Shown here: positions 5,649-7,693 of the stretch, piece after piece | How positions within the stretch are numbered: the first letter of the stretch is position 1 | Layout of the letters: every line of letters begins with the position of its first letter | Source of the DNA: JBQTIP01 sp052388025 | GTDB taxonomy: Bacteria > Actinomycetota > UBA4738 > HRBIN12 | DNA length: 7,693 nt | Direction: 5' to 3' | Assembly: GCA_052388025.1 (NCBI GenBank) | Contig: JBQTIP010000220.1 | Span: forward strand, 1 to 7,693 | Made by a program: the position numbers and the translations under genes | The notes under the pieces: model-generated | What the model was told of the DNA's origin: nothing | The model's database searches: none | The model's input: the letters and a program-made list of their open reading frames with translations, nothing else

Positions 5649-6952
5649 AGGACGTCCACCGTGAGGTTGGTGACCGTGGCGACCCTGGGATCCAACACGA
5701 CGCTCGGCCAGGCACTCGCCGGTGAGCGACCGGTCACCTGGATCTCCCAGATCCCGTAGGGCATGCCGAGGTCGAAGAGACCGTTCGCGTCAGTGCTCCC
5801 GGTGAACGTCAGGGTGTTGCCCGATGCGCACCCGCCGTCGGCGAGGTGCACCGCCTGGATCTGCGCGCCCGGAACCGGCACCCCGCCCTGCAGCACCTGG
5901 ACCCGAAGATCCGACATCTGAACGGCCCCCGAAGTGGTCCCGCCCGGGAGCGTCGCGAGCGGGGACGCCCGCACGGCACCCGGCCAGAGGGGCGTCCCGC
6001 CGGCCGTTAGGCCCTCGGGGTCAGCGTCGAGGCAGTCCCCCGCCCACACCTGATACCCGGCCGTGAACGGGAACAGGCCGCCGATCGTCCTGGGGCTCCC
6101 CGTTCCCGGGAAGGTCTTCTTGCCGTTCGGTAGCAGGGTCGTGTTCGCCGCCATCACGGCCGCGTTGTTCGGCTCCTTGCCTCCGTTCGCCCCGACGAAC
6201 GTGAGCACGAGCGTTGCCGCTCTGTCGTAGGCGAACTGGATCGACGTCGTCGTGCCGACGTTGACCGATGCCGGCTGACTCGGGTTGGGGACGCCCTGCT
6301 GGTCGACGTACGACGCGGTGTTGAGAGAGACCGTGTAGGCCCCGGCGGGAAGGAACGCGAAGAACGCGCACCCGTCGGCCGGGGTCACCTGCGTGCTGTT
6401 GGTCGGACCCGTGAGCGTGACGAGATGCCCCGATGCCGGGGCGCCGGTCGCGTTCACCACCAGCACGGCGATGTTCCCGGAGTTCGTGCTGTAGGCGCCG
6501 ACCGGCGGGGTAAGCACGGTCTGAGACCTGACCAGCGGGATGCCTCCCCTGTTCGGCCAGTCCACCGTGACCGTTACACGAAGGAAGGCGAGCGCCGACC
6601 CGCTGCCGCCGCCGGTGCACGGCCCCGACGTCGCGTTCTGCGTGATCCACTCGCTGTCGCGCGTGATCGTGTAGGCGACCCCGTCCACCGTCTGTGTCGA
6701 GGTGACCTGACCCACCGGCAGGCTCGTGAAAGTGGCCCCCCGGACGATGTCCATCTCCTGGGCGGCCAGGTTCGCGGCGACGCTTCGGTTCCGGTTGGTG
6801 CCGGTCACCCTAAGCGACGTGGCGAACACGGGGACCAGCGACGCCATGACGACCGCGAAGACGAAGATCGCCATGATCATCTCGACCATGGTGATACCGC
6901 CCTCGCCCTTCGCTTGGGCGCGGACGCTCAGGTAGATGCGGGGGTACGTCAT
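5645..6952 (-). CDS. PilV-like minor pilin with two carboxypeptidase-regulatory (CnaB-like) domains
   Basis: The protein has 435 residues. The leader of 19 residues ends GEGG, and the mature protein starts ITMVEMIMAIFVFAVVMASL with Glu at +5. The pilin stalk continues with NRSVAANLAAQEMDIVRG, typical of PilV/PulI-like proteins, and a small beta domain to about 150. Two similar beta modules follow: about 160-242 (IAVLVVNATGAPASGHLVTL, FAFLPAGAYTVSLNTASY) and about 346-435 (DLRVQVLQGGVPVPGAQIQA, STDANGLFDLGMPYGIWEIQ). Both match the pattern of carboxypeptidase regulatory-like/CnaB folds found in surface adhesins. Four cysteines (112, 195, 307, 375) are present. A protein of this shape would put an Ig-like rod near the pilus tip, suggesting adhesion (inference). 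A GGAGG at 6957-6961 lies only 4 nt before the ATG, which is tight, but no better start exists. Confidence 0.82.
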   Translation of the reverse strand: MTYPRIYLSVRAQAKGEGGITMVEMIMAIFVFAVVMASLVPVFATSLRVTGTNRNRSVAANLAAQEMDIVRGATFTSLPVGQVTSTQTVDGVAYTITRDSEWITQNATSGPCTGGGSGSALAFLRVTVTVDWPNRGGIPLVRSQTVLTPPVGAYSTNSGNIAVLVVNATGAPASGHLVTLTGPTNSTQVTPADGCAFFAFLPAGAYTVSLNTASYVDQQGVPNPSQPASVNVGTTTSIQFAYDRAATLVLTFVGANGGKEPNNAAVMAANTTLLPNGKKTFPGTGSPRTIGGLFPFTAGYQVWAGDCLDADPEGLTAGGTPLWPGAVRASPLATLPGGTTSGAVQMSDLRVQVLQGGVPVPGAQIQAVHLADGGCASGNTLTFTGSTDANGLFDLGMPYGIWEIQVTGRSPASAWPSVVLDPRVATVTNLTVDVL

Positions 6953-6974
6953 GGGGCCTCCGTACTGCTAAGGG

Positions 6975-7003
6975 TTATCGGAAGCTCCCAGAGGCACCTT
7001 GAG
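6975..7003 (-). promoter_or_regulatory. Sigma-28 (FliA/WhiG)-like promoter upstream of the pilV-like gene
   Basis: In the 55-bp gap after the pilin stop, the minus strand reads CTCAAG (6998-7003), then 15 bases, then TCCGATAA (6975-6982). The second box matches the flagellar sigma consensus GCCGATAA at 7 of 8 positions, and the first has the CTCA form I recall for actinobacterial FliA sites. Transcription would start near 6968, leaving a leader of about 15 nt including the Shine-Dalgarno. The same arrangement with identical spacing occurs upstream of the pilin. It has not been tested. Confidence 0.5.
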
Positions 7004-7007
7004 ACGC

Positions 7008-7481
7008 TCACCACCCCTGGTTGCACTCGGCCACCGTGTCCACGTTCGCGAAGTTCACATCGCCGCCCCTGAGCGTCACGGGGCTCCCCGCGACCTGAGC
7101 GAGGCACCAGAACATGCCGCTCCTCGCCTGCGTGATCAGGAGGAGATCTGTGGCACTGGCCACCTCGATCTTGATCTCCCCGATGGCAGGAGCTCCGCCG
7201 CCGGCCCCTCCGCTGCCGATCCACCGGAGCTGCGGCTCGGCGGCCACAGCCGCGGGCACGTCGAAGCCGGCGAATGTGCTGCCATCCGTGTAGTACGACA
7301 TGGCCGCGATCAGGCCGGATCTCACGTCGGTCTGAGCGGCCCGGTTCTCGGCCCGCCGGCGAGCTCCCAGGAACGACCCGAGCGCGATGGCGATCAGGAT
7401 GCCGATGATCAGGACGACCACCATTAGTTCGATGAGGGTGAACCCCTCCTCCCCGCGGCGTTCGATGATGCGCGCGCGCAT
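7008..7481 (-). CDS. pilA: Type IVa-type pilin (PilA-like)
   Basis: The protein has 157 residues. The leader MRARIIERRGEEG is cut after G13, giving mature FTLIELMVVVLIIGILIAIA with Glu at +5 (E18), a textbook class III signal for PilD. The helix continues GSFLGARRRAENRAAQTDVRSGLIAAMSYYTDG, the pattern of actinobacterial pilins. Mature position 22 is Gly (G35) where most type IV pilins have the helix-kinking Pro. The globular domain is short, with a Gly/Ala-rich loop (89-98) and C126 and C153 placed to form the C-terminal D-loop disulfide. The open frame extends further upstream (to 7673), but this ATG is chosen because it gives a normal short basic leader and has AAGGAG at 7493-7498. The extension has no pilin features. 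It may be the major or an additional pilin. Confidence 0.92.
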   Translation of the reverse strand: MRARIIERRGEEGFTLIELMVVVLIIGILIAIALGSFLGARRRAENRAAQTDVRSGLIAAMSYYTDGSTFAGFDVPAAVAAEPQLRWIGSGGAGGGAPAIGEIKIEVASATDLLLITQARSGMFWCLAQVAGSPVTLRGGDVNFANVDTVAECNQGW

Positions 7482-7492
7482 GTGCCTACCCG

Positions 7493-7498
7493 CTCCTT
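7493..7498 (-). promoter_or_regulatory. Ribosome binding site deciding the pilin start
   Basis: AAGGAG on the minus strand lies 11 nt before the ATG at 7479-7481. It supports the short 13-residue prepilin leader over the longer open frame, whose upstream start would lie beyond the transcription terminator at 7602-7627. Confidence 0.65.
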
Positions 7499-7529
7499 CC
7501 ACGAGTCGCCCGAACGCTCCTATCCGTAT

Positions 7530-7558
7530 GTTTCGGCCATGCGCCGCTCTCACTTGAG
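7530..7558 (-). promoter_or_regulatory. Sigma-28 (FliA/WhiG)-like promoter of the pilin gene
   Basis: The minus strand reads CTCAAGTG (7551-7558) and, 15 bases after CTCAAG, GCCGAAAC (7530-7537). The E. coli sigma-28 consensus is TAAAGTTT-N11-GCCGATAA; I recall actinobacterial FliA sites of the form CTCA-N15-17-GCCGAA, which fits exactly with 17 bases here. It lies between the upstream gene's terminator hairpin and the pilin, where a promoter is expected. Transcription would start near 7523, giving a leader of about 42 nt. No comparable TTGACA/TANNNT pair was seen in this gap. Confidence 0.55.
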
Positions 7559-7601
7559 GGGACCGGGCGCCTCGGTCGCCACTACGCTCCCGGGCGAACG
7601 G

Positions 7602-7627
7602 AAGGGGCGGCCCGAAGGCCGCCCCTT
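7602..7627 (-). terminator. Strong UUCG-tetraloop hairpin, probable terminator of the upstream gene
   Basis: There is a perfect 11-bp GC-rich stem (AAGGGGCGGCC paired with GGCCGCCCCTT) around a 4-base loop. Read on the minus strand the loop is TTCG closed by C-G, the exceptionally stable UUCG tetraloop, which fits with transcription in that direction. It begins 20 nt after the TAA of the partial gene at the right edge and lies just before the pilin promoter. The T-tract after it is poor (TTCCGTT), as is common in high-GC actinobacteria. Confidence 0.8.
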
Positions 7628-7647
7628 GATCGCATGCCTGCTTCCGC

Positions 7648-7693
7648 TTACGGGAAGACCAGCAACGTGACACCGAGCGCCGAGGTTCCGGTG
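7648..7693 (-). CDS. 3' end of an unidentified gene (14 codons, cut by window edge)
   Basis: In the frame ending at TAA (7648-7650), the minus strand encodes ...TGTSALGVTLLVFP before the stop. The stop sits 20 nt ahead of the strong terminator hairpin, the usual distance, so this is probably a real gene end. The fragment is too short to identify. Its place next to the pilin suggests another pilus or secreted protein, but this is only positional. Confidence 0.5.
   Translation of the reverse strand, partial: TGTSALGVTLLVFP

Noticed and set aside
7482..7673. Extension of the pilin frame upstream by 64 codons to a GTG at 7673
   Set aside because: It would run through the terminator hairpin and the predicted promoter, puts a long non-pilin sequence ahead of a normal 13-residue leader, and the internal ATG has a good ribosome site.
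1..7693. CRISPR array, tRNA, rRNA or insertion sequence
   Set aside because: No regularly spaced long repeats, cloverleaf sequences, transposase motifs or terminal inverted repeats were seen; apart from short gaps the window is filled with pilus genes.

Overview
The window is a high-GC stretch holding most of a type IV pilus (T4P) gene cluster, all on the minus strand and transcribed right to left. The likely source is an uncultured or lesser-known actinomycete (Actinomycetota). Three things suggest this: the GC-rich codon use, the small excisionase-type HTH protein that closely resembles a conserved actinobacterial protein (Rv0500A/BldC type), and a pilin core typical of actinobacterial T4P clusters. 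The taxon is an inference, not proven.

Layout from the transcriptional 5' side. At the right edge is the last 14 codons of an unidentified gene (7648-7693), followed by a very stable tetraloop hairpin (7602-7627) that probably terminates its transcript. Next comes the pilin block: a class III type IV pilin (7008-7481), a PilV-like minor pilin with two carboxypeptidase-regulatory/CnaB-like domains (5645-6952), a PilW-like minor pilin (4992-5648) and a very large PilX-like protein (3312-4982). A prepilin peptidase, PilD (2480-3253), follows. After a 225-bp AT-rich regulatory gap comes a second operon: an excisionase-family HTH regulator (2048-2254), PilM (993-2048), PilN (364-996) and the first 122 codons of PilO (1-367, cut by the window edge). 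Genes in this operon overlap by 1-4 bases, so translation is probably coupled.

How the genes work together: PilD cleaves and methylates the four prepilins. PilM, PilN and PilO form the cytoplasmic/inner-membrane alignment platform. PilV, PilW and PilX are probably a tip or initiation complex carrying large extracellular domains. The motor ATPases (PilB, PilT) and the platform protein PilC are not in the window.

The most interesting signals are in the gaps. Two elements with the same architecture, CTCAAG-N15-(G/T)CCGA(A/T)A, sit upstream of the pilin and of pilV and look like flagellar-type sigma-28 (FliA/WhiG) promoters. The pilMNO operon instead has a near-consensus housekeeping promoter (TTGACA-N17-TAGGTT). 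Its 5' leader carries five 9-bp direct repeats that could be a head-to-tail operator for the adjacent excisionase/BldC-like protein, and that also encode a 15-codon reading frame ending 4 nt before that gene.
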